A DNA stretch of 64,000 bases from Mayfieldus sp963772265 (GCA_963772265.1 CAVYWS010000004.1:186001-250000); one strand, 5' to 3'; positions 18,660-27,753 are shown, counted from the stretch's first letter. Notes: a model not told the origin generated them from the sequence alone. Translations and numbers: made by a program.

Positions 18660-18672
18660 TACCCTTTGCGCG
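18660..18672 (+). promoter_or_regulatory. Leaderless-type promoter of ispH, -10 box TACCCT
   Basis: TACCCT (18660-18665) ends seven bases before ATG 18673 and no Shine-Dalgarno sequence is present. The WS/DGAT promoter box lies 41 bases upstream on the other strand. Confidence 0.5.
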
Positions 18673-19656
18673 ATGCCTCCCTCCGCGCCCTCAGGCGCCA
18701 CCGAGTCGGCGCCGAAGAAAGTCCTGCTCGCGGCGCCGCGCGGCTACTGCGCGGGCGTCGATCGCGCCGTGCAGGCGGTCGAGAAGGCGCTCGACCTCTA
18801 CGGCCCGCCGATCTACGTGCGCAAGGAGATCGTCCACAACAAGCACGTGGTGCAGGAGCTGAGCAAGCGTGGCGCGATCTTCGTCGACCAGGAGACCGAG
18901 GTGCCGGAGGGAGAGAGGGTCGTCTTCTCGGCCCACGGCGTCGCCCCCACGGTCCACACCAACGCCGCCGAGCGCCGGCTGCGCACGATCGACGCAACCT
19001 GCCCGCTGGTGACCAAGGTCCACGTCGAGGCGCGTAAGTTCGCCGCCCAGGGCTACACGATCGTGCTGATCGGGCACCAGGGCCACGAGGAGGTCGAGGG
19101 GACGACCGGCGAGGCCCCCGACAGCATCGTCCTGGTCCAGAGCGCCGAGGAGGTCGGCGAGCTCGAGATCGAGGACCCCGACAAGGTCGCCTTCATCACC
19201 CAGACGACACTCTCGGTCGACGAGACCAACGGGATCATCGATCGCCTGCGCGAGCGCTTCCCGAACATCGTCAGCCCGAAGTCCGATGACATCTGTTACG
19301 CGACCACCAACCGGCAGATCGCCGTCAAGCAGCTGGCCCGCGAGTGCGACCTGGTGCTGGTGATCGGCTCGACCAACTCGTCCAACTCGAACCGCCTGGT
19401 CGAGGTTGCCCGCGAGCACGGCGCCGACTCGCACCTGATCGACAACCACATGCAGGTGCAGGAGGACTGGCTCGAGGGGGTGGAGACGGTCGGCATCACC
19501 TCTGGGGCCAGCGCTCCGGAAGAACTGGTCGAGCGCTTGGTCGAGCTCTTCCGCCAGCGGGGCGCCGAGGATGTCTCCGAGCTGCGCACCGTCGACGAGG
19601 ATGTGCGCTTCATGCTCCCGAAGGAGATCCGCACCGAGCTGGCGGGACGCGCCTAG
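18673..19656 (+). CDS. ispH: 4-hydroxy-3-methylbut-2-enyl diphosphate reductase
   Basis: 327 residues. The three cysteines that hold the Fe-S cluster are present: Cys26 (PRGYCAGVDRA), Cys110 (DATCPLV) and Cys208 (DDICYATTNRQ). TQTTLS, SAHGV, and the closing GITSGASAPE are family blocks. IspH catalyses the last step of the MEP isoprenoid pathway, converting HMBPP to IPP and DMAPP in the cytosol. The 14-residue N-terminal extension is low-complexity. No other isoprenoid gene is adjacent. It ends four bases from a convergent HAD gene. Confidence 0.97.
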   Translation: MPPSAPSGATESAPKKVLLAAPRGYCAGVDRAVQAVEKALDLYGPPIYVRKEIVHNKHVVQELSKRGAIFVDQETEVPEGERVVFSAHGVAPTVHTNAAERRLRTIDATCPLVTKVHVEARKFAAQGYTIVLIGHQGHEEVEGTTGEAPDSIVLVQSAEEVGELEIEDPDKVAFITQTTLSVDETNGIIDRLRERFPNIVSPKSDDICYATTNRQIAVKQLARECDLVLVIGSTNSSNSNRLVEVAREHGADSHLIDNHMQVQEDWLEGVETVGITSGASAPEELVERLVELFRQRGAEDVSELRTVDEDVRFMLPKEIRTELAGRA

Positions 19657-19659
19657 GAG

Positions 19660-20310
19660 CTAGGCGAGGGCCGTCTCGGGCAGCCGCTCGCACAGCTCCC
19701 GCACCGACTCGAAGACCTCCGCCGCCCCGGCGTCGCGAAGCTCAGCCGCCGAGAAGCCACCGGTGAGCACGGCCAGCGTCTGCACCCCGGCCCGCTTCGC
19801 GGCCTCGACGTCCCAGGTGGTGTCGCCGACCATGATCCCCTCGTCGGCGCCGACCTTCTCCAGCGCCGCGTGGACGAGGTCTGGCTCGGGCTTGGTCGCC
19901 TCGACGTCGGCCGAGGTGGTCCAGGCGTCGACGATCTCACGGGCGTCGAGGAGGTCGAGGTAGTGGTCGACCTCGTCCCGCTTGGCGGAGCTGGCGAGCA
20001 CCACCGAGTCCTGGGTCTCGCGAAGGCTGAGGATCAGCTCGCGGGCGCCGTCCATCGGCTCCACCTCGTCGATCAGCTCGCCATATAGCTCCTTTTCGGC
20101 TTCGCGCACGGCATCGCCCCGATCGGAGTCGAACCCCTCGCCGGCCAAAGCAGCGACGAGCTGGTCGCCTCCCATGCCGATGTGACGGTGGATCCGCCAG
20201 ACCGGAAGCGTGACGCCATGGGCGCGGAAGGCGCGGAACCAGGCGATCGCGTGCTGGTAGTTGGTGTCGACGAGGGTTCCGTCGATGTCAAGGATCGCGG
20301 CGGCGGCCAT
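19660..20310 (-). CDS. HAD-superfamily phosphatase (phosphoglycolate phosphatase-like)
   Basis: 216 residues. Motif I is LDIDGTLVDTN (nucleophile Asp8, acid/base Asp10). The helical cap follows (residues about 18-85), then LASSAKRDE (motif II), KPEPDLV (motif III Lys) and MVGDTTWDVEAAKRAG (motif IV). This is the layout of subclass I phosphatases such as Gph or beta-phosphoglucomutase, acting on small phosphorylated metabolites. The real substrate cannot be read from the sequence. The gene stands alone, divergent from moxR with 40 bases between start codons. Confidence 0.87.
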   Translation of the reverse strand: MAAAAILDIDGTLVDTNYQHAIAWFRAFRAHGVTLPVWRIHRHIGMGGDQLVAALAGEGFDSDRGDAVREAEKELYGELIDEVEPMDGARELILSLRETQDSVVLASSAKRDEVDHYLDLLDAREIVDAWTTSADVEATKPEPDLVHAALEKVGADEGIMVGDTTWDVEAAKRAGVQTLAVLTGGFSAAELRDAGAAEVFESVRELCERLPETALA

Positions 20311-20337
20311 GAACTCGACCTACCCGGCGCCACCGCC

Positions 20338-20350
20338 TACCATTCTCAGA
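20338..20350 (+). promoter_or_regulatory. Leaderless-type promoter of moxR, -10 box TACCAT
   Basis: TACCAT (20338-20343) ends seven bases before ATG 20351, which selects this start over in-frame codons further upstream. Confidence 0.5.
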
Positions 20351-21301
20351 ATGGCCACCATGCCGAAGCTCGAACCCTCGGCGGTGGCCGAGGTCGCGGA
20401 GGAGCTGCGGACCAACATCACCGCGGCGGTCAAGGTCTCCGACCGGGTGCTGCGGGATCTGCTGGCGGCGCTGCTAGCCGAGGGGCACGTCCTGATCGAG
20501 GATCACCCCGGGGTCGGCAAGACGGCGCTGGCCCGGTCCCTTGCCCGCTCGATCGACGCCGAGTACGCGCGAATCCAGTGCACGGTCGACCTGCTGCCCG
20601 CCGACGTCGTCGGAGCCAACGTCTTCGACCAGCGCGAGGCGCGATTCGAGTTCCATCCCGGCCCGGTGTTCGCCAACGTGGTCCTGGTCGACGAGATCAA
20701 CCGCGCCTCCCCCAAGACCCAATCGGGGCTTCTCGAGTGCATGCAGGAGCGCCGGGTCACCGTCGAGGGCCAGAGCCACGAGCTCGCGCGGCCCTTCCTC
20801 GTCGTCGCCACCCAGAACCCCGTCGAATACGAGGGCACCTATCCGCTGCCGGAGGCGCAGGTCGACCGCTTCATGGTCCGGATCTCGCTCGGCTATCCGA
20901 GCGGCCCCGACGAGGCCGACATGCTCTCCGAGCACGCCGAGCGCGACCGGGTCCTCGACCTGCGCCCGGTCACCGACCTGGGCAAGGTCGCTGCGGCCCA
21001 GGCCGGGGTCGCCGCGATCCACGCCAGCGAGCCGCTGCGCCGCTATGTCGTCTCGCTCTGCGAGGCAACCCGGGACGACGCCCGGGTCGAGCTCGGCGCC
21101 AGCCCGCGCGCGAGCCTGATGCTCTTCCGCGCCGCCAAGTCCGCCGCGGCGATGGCGGGCCGCGATCACGTGCTGCCCGACGACGTCCAGTCGCTGGCCT
21201 ATTCCGTGCTCGAGCACCGGCTGCTGATGCGACCGGGGGCCGGGCCCGACGAGCGGCGGGCCGTGATCGCCTCCGCCCTGGAGAAGGTGCCGGCGCTGTG
21301 A
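20351..21301 (+). CDS. MoxR-family AAA+ ATPase
   Basis: 316 residues. Walker A is HPGVGKTA (about 52-59), Walker B is VVLVDEIN (about 110-117), and the sensor region is FLVVATQNPVEYEGTYPLPE, all typical of MoxR. These ATPases act as chaperones that activate partner proteins, often encoded beside DUF58/VWA genes. Here a DUF58 gene follows 13 bases later and a transglutaminase gene is coupled to that, giving the common three-gene module. ATG 20351 was chosen because of the -10 box just before it and the absence of family similarity upstream. Confidence 0.93.
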   Translation: MATMPKLEPSAVAEVAEELRTNITAAVKVSDRVLRDLLAALLAEGHVLIEDHPGVGKTALARSLARSIDAEYARIQCTVDLLPADVVGANVFDQREARFEFHPGPVFANVVLVDEINRASPKTQSGLLECMQERRVTVEGQSHELARPFLVVATQNPVEYEGTYPLPEAQVDRFMVRISLGYPSGPDEADMLSEHAERDRVLDLRPVTDLGKVAAAQAGVAAIHASEPLRRYVVSLCEATRDDARVELGASPRASLMLFRAAKSAAAMAGRDHVLPDDVQSLAYSVLEHRLLMRPGAGPDERRAVIASALEKVPAL

Positions 21302-21314
21302 GCGAATAGGCGCG

Positions 21315-22415
21315 ATGAGCCGGATGCGCGCCACCGGGATGCTCGCAGCCGCGCTGCTGCTCTCCGGCGGCGCATTCGACTCGCCCTCGCTCTACGTCCC
21401 CGGGATCGGCCTCGCCCTGGTCGCGGCGATCACATTCGCCTGGGTCGGGCTCGCGGCCCGTGGGGCCGGCGCCGAGCGCCTCCGGGGCCCGTGGAGCGTG
21501 GTCGAGGAAGAGCCGTATCCGCTGCGGATCGAGGTGCGCAGGGGCCGCCTTCCAGGTCCCGGGGGAGAGGTGGTCGATCCTCTGCTCGACGACCCGGTCC
21601 CGGTCGCCGCGGGGTTCGAGGGCGAGCTGGAGGTCGAGACCCGGTTCGCCCGCCGCGGCCGCCGCGAGCTGGCGCCGGTGGTGCAGCGGATCCGCGACCC
21701 GTTCAGCCTTCGCAGCATCGACGTGGCGGGGTCGGACAGGGCCGAGCTGCTGGTTCTGCCCCGGGTCGAGCCGGTCATCGCCCCGGCCGAGACCGGGGGG
21801 CTCTCGCGCCAGGGCGGGGAGGGAAGCAGCCGCGGCGACGACGCCGGGCTCGACGCCGAGGCGGTCGACTTCGAGATCGACGGCCTGCGGCCGTACCGGG
21901 CCGGCAGCCCCGCCTCGCGGATCCACTGGCGCAGCGTCGCCCGCAGCGGGGAGCTGCTCGAGCATCGTCTGGTCTCCGGTGGCGGCTCGGATCCGCTGGT
22001 GGTCCTGGACGCCCACGAGCCGAGCGACCCCGAGTCGCTGGACCGGGCGGTGCGCGCGACCGCCTCGCTCTGCCTGCACCTGGCGCACAGCGGCGGCTGC
22101 ACCCTGCTGCTGCCCGGCGAGTCACGGCCGCGCCGGCTCGACCGAACCCTGCGGGGATGGCCCGAGCTGCACGCCCGCCTGGCGCTGGTCGAAAGGACGC
22201 GGCGGTCGCCCACTTTCCACGGCCGTCGCTCGGGCGCCGTGTACTGGGTCAGCGCCGCCGCCGGCGCCGCGCGCACGGCCGCACGCGCCGGCTTGGTCAG
22301 CGGCTACCTGGTCACCCCCGGCGAGGCTCGCGATTCCGATGCCTTCGCGGTAGCCGGCTGCCGCGGCCGAGCGCTGGAGGCCGAACGCGAACGCACGCTG
22401 GTGCGGGCGGCATGA
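21315..22415 (+). CDS. DUF58 domain membrane-associated protein
   Basis: 366 residues. Two hydrophobic stretches at the N-terminus (MLAAALLLSGG and LYVPGIGLALVAAITFAWVG) are followed by a beta-rich domain. The DUF58 signature is RPYRAGSPASRIHWRSVARSGELL (quoted in two parts: RPYRAGSPASRIHW, RSVARSGELL), then VVLDAHEPSDPES, a VWA-like strand lacking a full MIDAS motif. Probably a partner of the MoxR ATPase encoded upstream. Its stop overlaps the start of the transglutaminase gene (ATGA). The biochemical role of DUF58 proteins is not established. Confidence 0.88.
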   Translation: MSRMRATGMLAAALLLSGGAFDSPSLYVPGIGLALVAAITFAWVGLAARGAGAERLRGPWSVVEEEPYPLRIEVRRGRLPGPGGEVVDPLLDDPVPVAAGFEGELEVETRFARRGRRELAPVVQRIRDPFSLRSIDVAGSDRAELLVLPRVEPVIAPAETGGLSRQGGEGSSRGDDAGLDAEAVDFEIDGLRPYRAGSPASRIHWRSVARSGELLEHRLVSGGGSDPLVVLDAHEPSDPESLDRAVRATASLCLHLAHSGGCTLLLPGESRPRRLDRTLRGWPELHARLALVERTRRSPTFHGRRSGAVYWVSAAAGAARTAARAGLVSGYLVTPGEARDSDAFAVAGCRGRALEAERERTLVRAA

Positions 22416-24664
22416 ACGACGTCGCCACGCTCCGTCTCAGGCTGGTCGGGTTCGCGGCCCTCGCCGCATTCACCGCCGCGAACTGGATGGTGCTGGTCGA
22501 CGACCCGCCGATCGGCGCGGCGGCGCTGGCGACGCTCTGCGCGGTGGCCGGCGCCGCCGTCCTGGCCGCAATCGCGGTCAGGGTGCCGACTCGCTGGCAG
22601 GCCTCGGTCCTGTCCGTGATCGCCGCGCTCGGCGTCCTCGCCGGGGTCGCGGTCGCGGTCGGCCTGCCGGCGCGGCTGCTGGCGCCCTCCGGCTGGGGTG
22701 AGCTGCTGTCGAACCTCGGCGACGGAATCGCCTCGCTCGGGAGCGCCGACTACCCCTACAAGGGCGGCGACGAGTGGTCGCGCCTGGCGCTGCTTCTGGG
22801 CCTTGCCCCGTTCCTGGCCCTGGCGGCGGCGCTCGCCTTCTGGCCCGGCGCCGGGCGCCACCGTCTGCGCCGCGGGCTGGGCTTGGTCGTGCTGCTGGCC
22901 GCCTACGGAACCGCGGTGACCGTGGCCTCGCCCGGGCAGCCGTTGCTGCGCGGGTCGGCGCTGTTCGCCCTGATCGCCGCCTGGATCTGGCTGCCGGCCC
23001 TTGGCCGCCACGGCGCCAGAGCGGCGCTCGTGATCCTCACTGTCGCCGGCCTGGCGGCGATCCCGCTGGCCGGCAGGCTCGACGCCGGGGAGCCGTGGCT
23101 CGACTACCGCCACTGGGACTGGAGCGGGTCGCCCCTCGCCAAGACCGAGAGCTTCGATTGGAATCACACCTATGGCCCGCTGGATTGGGCGCGCGACGGC
23201 CGCACCCTGCTCGAGGTGAAGAGCGACGTCCCGCACTACTGGTCGACCCAGGTGCTTCCGGACTTCAACGGCTACCGCTGGGTCTCCTCGCCGATCGGTC
23301 CTGCCGTCGACCTGCCGCCGGGCCCCGGCGGCGTCACCGCGCCGCTGAATCCGGATTGGATCGTCGGCGCCCGGTTCCAGGACCGGGCCCTGAGCAGCCA
23401 GGTCCTGGTCGGGACCGGGACGGTTCTGGCCGTCTCCGGCATCGAGGGGTCGCTGCGGACCCCGGAGGGGGTGCTGAAGCGGGATGGGATGTCGAAGGGC
23501 GACAGCTACTCCATCCGCGCCTACGTGCCGCAGCCGACCCCGCGCCAGATGCGGGCGTCCGAGAGGCCCTATCCGCACCTCCTTGCGCGCTACACGACCC
23601 TGAGCGTCCCGCACCCGTTCTCGATTCCCCCCGCGCCCGGCGATCTGCACGGAGACCCGGAGGGAGTGAGGCTGAGCAGGGTCGAAACTCCGTTGCGCGG
23701 CAGCCCCGAATCACCCGCGGCGGCGGCGGTGATGCGGAATTCGCCGTACGCGCAGGCATTCGCGCTGGCGCAACGGCTCGCCGCCGGCCAGCCCACCTCC
23801 TATGACGTCGTCAGGGCGGTGCAGCGCCATCTGGACAAGTCATACACATACAGCGAGTCTCCGCCGCAGCGGAAGTTCCCCCTGCAGGCCTTCCTCTTCC
23901 GCGACGGGATCGGCTACTGCCAGCAGTTCTCGGGAGCGATGGCGATGCTGCTGCGCATGGACGGCATCCCTGCTCGGGTCGTCGGCGGGTTCGCCCCCGG
24001 CAAGCAGACCAAGGACGGCTTCCTCGTCACCGACTTCGATGCCCACTCCTGGGTCGAGGTCTACTTCAACGGGATCGGCTGGGTCACGTTCGACCCGACG
24101 CCCCCGGCCGCACCCGCGGTCTCGCGCTTGGCCTCGCTGCGCGGGCTGGCGCTGCCGGCGACCGGGCTCGGTTTTCGCAGCGGGCTCAGCCCGGTCAGCC
24201 AATCCGACAGCGGCGCAAAGCCGCGGGCGGACGGGTCGGCAGGGTCCTCGAGCGGTTGGCTGATCGCGGCGATCGCCGTGCTGGCCGGGCTGACGATCGG
24301 CATCTGGGCGGCGCTCGCGAGGCTCACCCGGGCCCGGCGCCGTCGCCGCGCGACGTCGCCCGAGACCCTGGCCGAGGCCCAGGCCGTGGAGCTTCAGACG
24401 GCTGTGGCGCAGCTTCTGCGCCCGCCGCTTCACGGCAACACCCTGCGGGTGCTCGAGAACCGGCTCCGCAACGCCGCCGGGCCCCGGGCCGGCGCCTATG
24501 CGGCGCGGCTGCAGGACTGCCGCTACGGCAGCGAGCCGACTGCGCCGCCCGGGGGCGCGGAACGCCGGGCGGTGCGCCGCGCCCTGGCCGCCGGCGGGGG
24601 CCTGAAGGCCAAGCTGCGCGCCTGGCGCCTGATGCCTCCCGGCGGCCCGGCGCCGCTGAGATGA
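22412..24664 (+). CDS. Membrane-anchored transglutaminase-like protein (TgpA type)
   Basis: 750 residues. About six membrane helices occupy residues 1-220, then a large extracytoplasmic region carries a transglutaminase-like core: Cys503 (GYCQQFSGAMAML), His545 (DAHSWVEVYF) and Asp561 (FDPTPP), a complete papain-like triad. A further helix near residue 620 and a cytosolic basic tail close the protein. This is the TgpA plan (DUF3488 plus transglut_core plus C-terminal DUF4129-like tail). The start ATG overlaps the DUF58 stop. It probably cross-links or cleaves envelope proteins, with MoxR and DUF58 as maturation factors (inferred from context). Confidence 0.9.
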   Translation: MNDVATLRLRLVGFAALAAFTAANWMVLVDDPPIGAAALATLCAVAGAAVLAAIAVRVPTRWQASVLSVIAALGVLAGVAVAVGLPARLLAPSGWGELLSNLGDGIASLGSADYPYKGGDEWSRLALLLGLAPFLALAAALAFWPGAGRHRLRRGLGLVVLLAAYGTAVTVASPGQPLLRGSALFALIAAWIWLPALGRHGARAALVILTVAGLAAIPLAGRLDAGEPWLDYRHWDWSGSPLAKTESFDWNHTYGPLDWARDGRTLLEVKSDVPHYWSTQVLPDFNGYRWVSSPIGPAVDLPPGPGGVTAPLNPDWIVGARFQDRALSSQVLVGTGTVLAVSGIEGSLRTPEGVLKRDGMSKGDSYSIRAYVPQPTPRQMRASERPYPHLLARYTTLSVPHPFSIPPAPGDLHGDPEGVRLSRVETPLRGSPESPAAAAVMRNSPYAQAFALAQRLAAGQPTSYDVVRAVQRHLDKSYTYSESPPQRKFPLQAFLFRDGIGYCQQFSGAMAMLLRMDGIPARVVGGFAPGKQTKDGFLVTDFDAHSWVEVYFNGIGWVTFDPTPPAAPAVSRLASLRGLALPATGLGFRSGLSPVSQSDSGAKPRADGSAGSSSGWLIAAIAVLAGLTIGIWAALARLTRARRRRRATSPETLAEAQAVELQTAVAQLLRPPLHGNTLRVLENRLRNAAGPRAGAYAARLQDCRYGSEPTAPPGGAERRAVRRALAAGGGLKAKLRAWRLMPPGGPAPLR

Positions 24665-25486
24665 CTAGGGAACTCCGGCCGCGAAGCTGACCGACCAGAG
24701 CAGCAGCTCGCCCTCGATCGGCTCGATGCTGAGCCGGTGGGCCTCGTGGCGCTGGTGCGACGCCAGCTCATACAGCCCGGCGCCGGAGATCGCGATCGCC
24801 TCACCCGCCTCGCCGTCCAATCCGACCCGGACCTTGCCCTCGCCCTCGAAAGTCGCGTGCGCCCCGCCGGCGCTGTAGTCGAGCGCAAGGCCCGGGCTTG
24901 CCTCGCCGATGACAAGCGGCCTGCCCTCTTCGCCCGGGAAGACCTCCTCGCTCGGCGGCATCACCGAGGCCCCCGGCGCGTCGGTGGCCCGCAGCGGCTG
25001 CATCGGCGCCGGCAGGTTGCGCAGCGCGTCGAGTTCGCGCAGCTCCTCCTGGATCGCCCCCTCGGTCGCCGCGTACTCACCCTCTCCGAAGTGAAACCAG
25101 CTCAGGGCTCCGCCACGCCCCCAGAGGAACAGGCTCGGCCAGCCCTCGCAGCCGTAGTCGAACCACATCTCGCGCTCGGAGTCGATCGCGACCGGATGCG
25201 AGACGCCGAGCCGCGCCAGCCCGGCGGCGACGGTCGCCGGCTCCGAGCCGAAGGGAAAGCGGGGGGCCTGGACGCCGATCACGGTCAGCCCGGCATCGGA
25301 ATAGCGCCGGTGCCACTCCAGGGGATAGGGCAGCGCCCGCACGCTGTTGAGCTGGGCGAAGTCGAGGAAGTGGACCAGCACCGGTCCCGACGCAGTCAGG
25401 CGCGGCATCGGGTCGGGGGCTTCGCCGACCCACTCGACAGCCGGCGGCAGGTCGGGCGCTGCTATGTCGGATCGCTGCGGGCGCAC
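24665..25486 (-). CDS. DipZ-like thioredoxin-fold protein lacking the CXXC motif
   Basis: About 273 residues from GTG 25486; the frame is open to a GTG at 25570, and the start is uncertain. The middle matches the extracytoplasmic thioredoxin-like domain of DipZ/CcdA-type proteins (TVIGVQAPRFPFG, VAIDSEREMWFDYG, FHFGEGEYAATEGAIQEEL). The place of the redox CXXC (after VLVHFLDFA) reads QLNS, so disulfide chemistry is lost. A beta-rich C-terminal domain of about 90 residues (TFEGEGKVRVGLDGEAGEA) follows, also as in DipZ. I see no membrane segment. It is divergent from the TenA-like gene. It may be a binding or structural relic of the fold. Confidence 0.7.
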   Translation of the reverse strand: MRPQRSDIAAPDLPPAVEWVGEAPDPMPRLTASGPVLVHFLDFAQLNSVRALPYPLEWHRRYSDAGLTVIGVQAPRFPFGSEPATVAAGLARLGVSHPVAIDSEREMWFDYGCEGWPSLFLWGRGGALSWFHFGEGEYAATEGAIQEELRELDALRNLPAPMQPLRATDAPGASVMPPSEEVFPGEEGRPLVIGEASPGLALDYSAGGAHATFEGEGKVRVGLDGEAGEAIAISGAGLYELASHQRHEAHRLSIEPIEGELLLWSVSFAAGVP

Positions 25487-25593
25487 CGGGACATCATCGC
25501 GGCCGCTTCGCCGCCTGACGTGCCAGGTGGCGACACTCTGCGTCGTCACCTCTACATAAACTGCTCCCACACCGACGAATGGGAGACAACGTG

Positions 25594-26213
25594 ATGACCA
25601 TCTGGCAGCGAATCGAAGACGCCCGGGATCGCTGGAACGTCCTGCAGCATCCCTTCTACCTGCGCTGGAGCGCCGGTGAGCTGAGCCGCGAGGAGCTGGC
25701 GAGCTACGCGGGCCAGTACCGCCACGCCACCGAGGCGATCGCCCGCCTCAGCCGCCAGACGGCCGACGCCGCCCCCGACGAGGAGCGGCCGGCCCTGCTT
25801 CGCCATGCCGAGGAGGAGGCCGATCATGTGGCGCTGTGGGACGGCTTCACCGACGCCGTGGGCGGCGAGATCGGCGCCGAGCCGACGCCGGAGACGCGCG
25901 AGTGCGTCGCCGAGTGGACGTCGGACGGTGGCCTTCTGCCCTCGATGGTCCGCCTCTACGCGATCGAGAGCGGCCAGCCGGAGATCTCGCGGATCAAGCG
26001 GGAGGGGCTGGCCGAGCACTACGGAGTCGGTGACGGTGAAGGCAACGCCTACTTCCGGGTCCACGAGCGACTCGACGTCGAGCACGCGGAGGCCGGCAGG
26101 GAGCTGATCGAGCGCCACCTGGACGGCGCCGACGAGGACGCGCTCGTCGCCGCGGCGGAGTCCGCCTTCCGCTCCAACTGGCGCCTGCTCGACGGCGTCG
26201 TAGGGACGAGTGA
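25594..26213 (+). CDS. TenA/PqqC-like haem-oxygenase-fold enzyme (frameshift near 26199)
   Basis: About 206 residues. The family opening (MTIWQRIEDARDRWNVLQHP), LSREELASYAGQYRH, and metal-ligand-like Glu/His positions (HAEEEADHVALWDGF and HERLDVEHAEAG) point to the TENA_THI-4/PqqC superfamily of iron-containing oxidases. ATG 25594 has GGGAGA about eight bases upstream; an ATG at 25579 is also in frame. Read literally, the frame runs on into the next gene. Adding one base near 26199 gives LLDGV-x-RDE and a TGA at 26211-26213 that overlaps the next GTG by four bases, the natural end. Substrate unknown. It heads the cluster up to 29.9 kb. Confidence 0.78.
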
Positions 26214-26650
26214 CCCGCCGCTCGCGCTGGCTCGACCGGATCATCGGCGTGGTGCTCGGCGTGGCGCTGGGGCTCGGCGTCGTCGTCTTGTTCGTCTTCG
26301 AGGGCAGCGAGGGGACGATCGACGCGCCGCGAATCTCGGGGATCCAGAACCAGGGCCGCTCCGGCTCAGGGGGCGGCGGCGCGCAGCAGCTGCCGTTGGT
26401 CCGCATCGTCGACGAGCGGCCCCCCGCGAGCGGCCCGGTGCTGCTCGACTTCAAGCAGGGCAAGGCGGCCCGCTTCGCGGTAGACACGAATACGGGCGTC
26501 GGAATCGCGATCGAGGGCTATGGGGTCGACCGGATCCTCGAGCCGGGGCGGAGCGTGGTCTCCTTCCCGGCGACCAAATCGGGCCAGTTCCCGGTAGTGG
26601 TCGCGGAATCGAAGATCAGCGTCGCGACGATGCGGGTGGCGCCTCGATGA
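26210..26650 (+). CDS. Membrane-anchored cupredoxin-like hypothetical protein
   Basis: 146 residues. One N-terminal membrane helix (IIGVVLGVALGLGVVVLFVF) is followed by a Gly/Ser-rich linker and a beta domain of about 85 residues. The pattern LLDFKQGKAARFAVDTNT, GYGVDRILEPG and FPATKSGQFPVVVAESKI looks like the second half of a cupredoxin-like sandwich. I see no His/Cys/Met copper ligand set, so metal binding is doubtful. The GTG overlaps the corrected stop of the TenA-like gene (GTGA), so the two are probably cotranscribed. It resembles the product of the gene at 27351. Confidence 0.65.
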   Translation: MTRRSRWLDRIIGVVLGVALGLGVVVLFVFEGSEGTIDAPRISGIQNQGRSGSGGGGAQQLPLVRIVDERPPASGPVLLDFKQGKAARFAVDTNTGVGIAIEGYGVDRILEPGRSVVSFPATKSGQFPVVVAESKISVATMRVAPR

Positions 26651-26661
26651 GGCACGCCGCC

Positions 26662-26673
26662 TAGAATCGCGCC
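26662..26673 (+). promoter_or_regulatory. Leaderless-type promoter, -10 box TAGAAT
   Basis: TAGAAT (26662-26667) ends six bases before GTG 26674, with no ribosome binding site. Confidence 0.5.
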
Positions 26674-27273
26674 GTGGCTGCGCCCCGCCGACAGGGCTCG
26701 ATCGCACGCTCGGCTGCGCTGATCGCGCTGGCCGCCCTCGCGGTCCACCAGCTTCGCTACCTGCTCGCCTACGGCTCCGACTCCGGCCGGCAGCTCTCCG
26801 AGCAGGGGCACGCATACCTGCTCCAGGCCCTGCCGCTGCTGATCGGCTTTGCGGCGGCGACGCTGGCCGCCGGCCTGGTCCGGGCGGCGCTGCGGTCGCG
26901 TCCCGGCCGTTCCCCGATCGCCCCCTTGCATCGCCGCCTCGCCCTCTACGCCGCGGCGGTCGCAACCGTCTTCGTGGTCCAGGAGACGCTCGAGGGGGCC
27001 GTCTTCGCCGGCCACGCCGCTGGCCTTGCCGCCGCGCTCGGCTCGGGGGGCTGGATCGCGCTGCCGCTTGCCGTCGTCCTCGGCGCCGTCTGCGCCGCGT
27101 TGGACGGCGGCTTCGCGAGGCTCGAGCTTCTCTTCTCCGCGGTCCGCGGCGAGCCCGTGCGGCTCCGCGCCCCGCGCCGCCTCGGCCCTTCCTCGACGAC
27201 CATCACCGTCCCGCTCGCTTCGCTGCCCCTGGCATTCGGGCTGGCCCGCCGCCCTCCGCCTTCGTTCTCCTGA
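26674..27273 (+). CDS. Hypothetical multi-span membrane protein, 199 residues
   Basis: Four hydrophobic segments (ALIALAALAVHQLRYLLAYG, LLQALPLLIGFAAATLAAGL, YAAAVATVFVVQETLEGAVF and LPLAVVLGAVCAALDGGFA) indicate an integral membrane protein. The His-Gln-Leu-Arg-Tyr motif in the first helix and the VVQETLEG in the third carry polar residues that could bind a cofactor or proton. The C-terminal tail is basic and Pro/Arg-rich. I do not recognise the family. The GTG start follows a -10 box by six bases. It sits between two cupredoxin-like genes and probably works with the large membrane protein downstream. Confidence 0.65.
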   Translation: MAAPRRQGSIARSAALIALAALAVHQLRYLLAYGSDSGRQLSEQGHAYLLQALPLLIGFAAATLAAGLVRAALRSRPGRSPIAPLHRRLALYAAAVATVFVVQETLEGAVFAGHAAGLAAALGSGGWIALPLAVVLGAVCAALDGGFARLELLFSAVRGEPVRLRAPRRLGPSSTTITVPLASLPLAFGLARRPPPSFS

Positions 27274-27350
27274 GCAGGCGCCGTATCAGCGGCGGCAATC
27301 CGGCCCACACCGGAGAGGACGGAGCGGGCCACGAGCGAAGGAGAAGGCAA

Positions 27351-27753
27351 ATGTCTGATCGAATGAGGATCGGCGGCGGAGTCGTGCTGGTCGCTGCCGC
27401 GGTGGTGCTGTTCCTGGTCCTGCGGGGCGGGGGATCGAGCGATTCCGGGAAGGGCTTGACCGTGAACGGCAAGGCGGTCAAGGGGACACCGACGATCCGC
27501 GTCAAGAACGGCGAGCCTGTGGGTGGAGTCGAGAAGCTCGAGGTGAAGAGCGGGAGCGCCGGTTCGCTTCCGCGTCACCTCGGACATCGAGGGCGAGGTA
27601 CACGTCCACGGCTATGACTACGAGAAGCCGATCAAGGCCGGGGGGAGCGTCAGCTTCGACTTCCCGGCCAAGCTGGAGGGCGGATTCGAGATCGAGATGC
27701 ACCACGGAGGCGGCGAGAACGTGATCGCCGAGCTCCAGGTGGAGCCCGGTTGA
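27351..27753 (+). CDS. Membrane-anchored cupredoxin-like protein (frameshift near 27565)
   Basis: About 133 residues once a one-base insertion near 27565 is allowed. One membrane helix (IGGGVVLVAAAVVLFLVL) is followed by a small beta domain. The second frame reads RFRVTSDIEGEVHVHGYDYE, then FPAKLEGGFEIEMHHGGGEN, a cupredoxin-like ending with several histidines (VHVHGYD, EMHHGG) that could bind copper, unlike its paralogue at 26210. AAGGAG lies seven bases before the ATG. The stop overlaps the likely ATG of the next gene (TGATG). Electron transfer or copper handling at the outer membrane face is plausible but inferred. Confidence 0.72.

Noticed and set aside
25579..26664. Fusion of the TenA-like protein to a 150-residue Arg-rich tail
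   Set aside because: The tail is the out-of-frame reading of the next membrane-anchored gene; a one-base correction gives a normal C-terminus.
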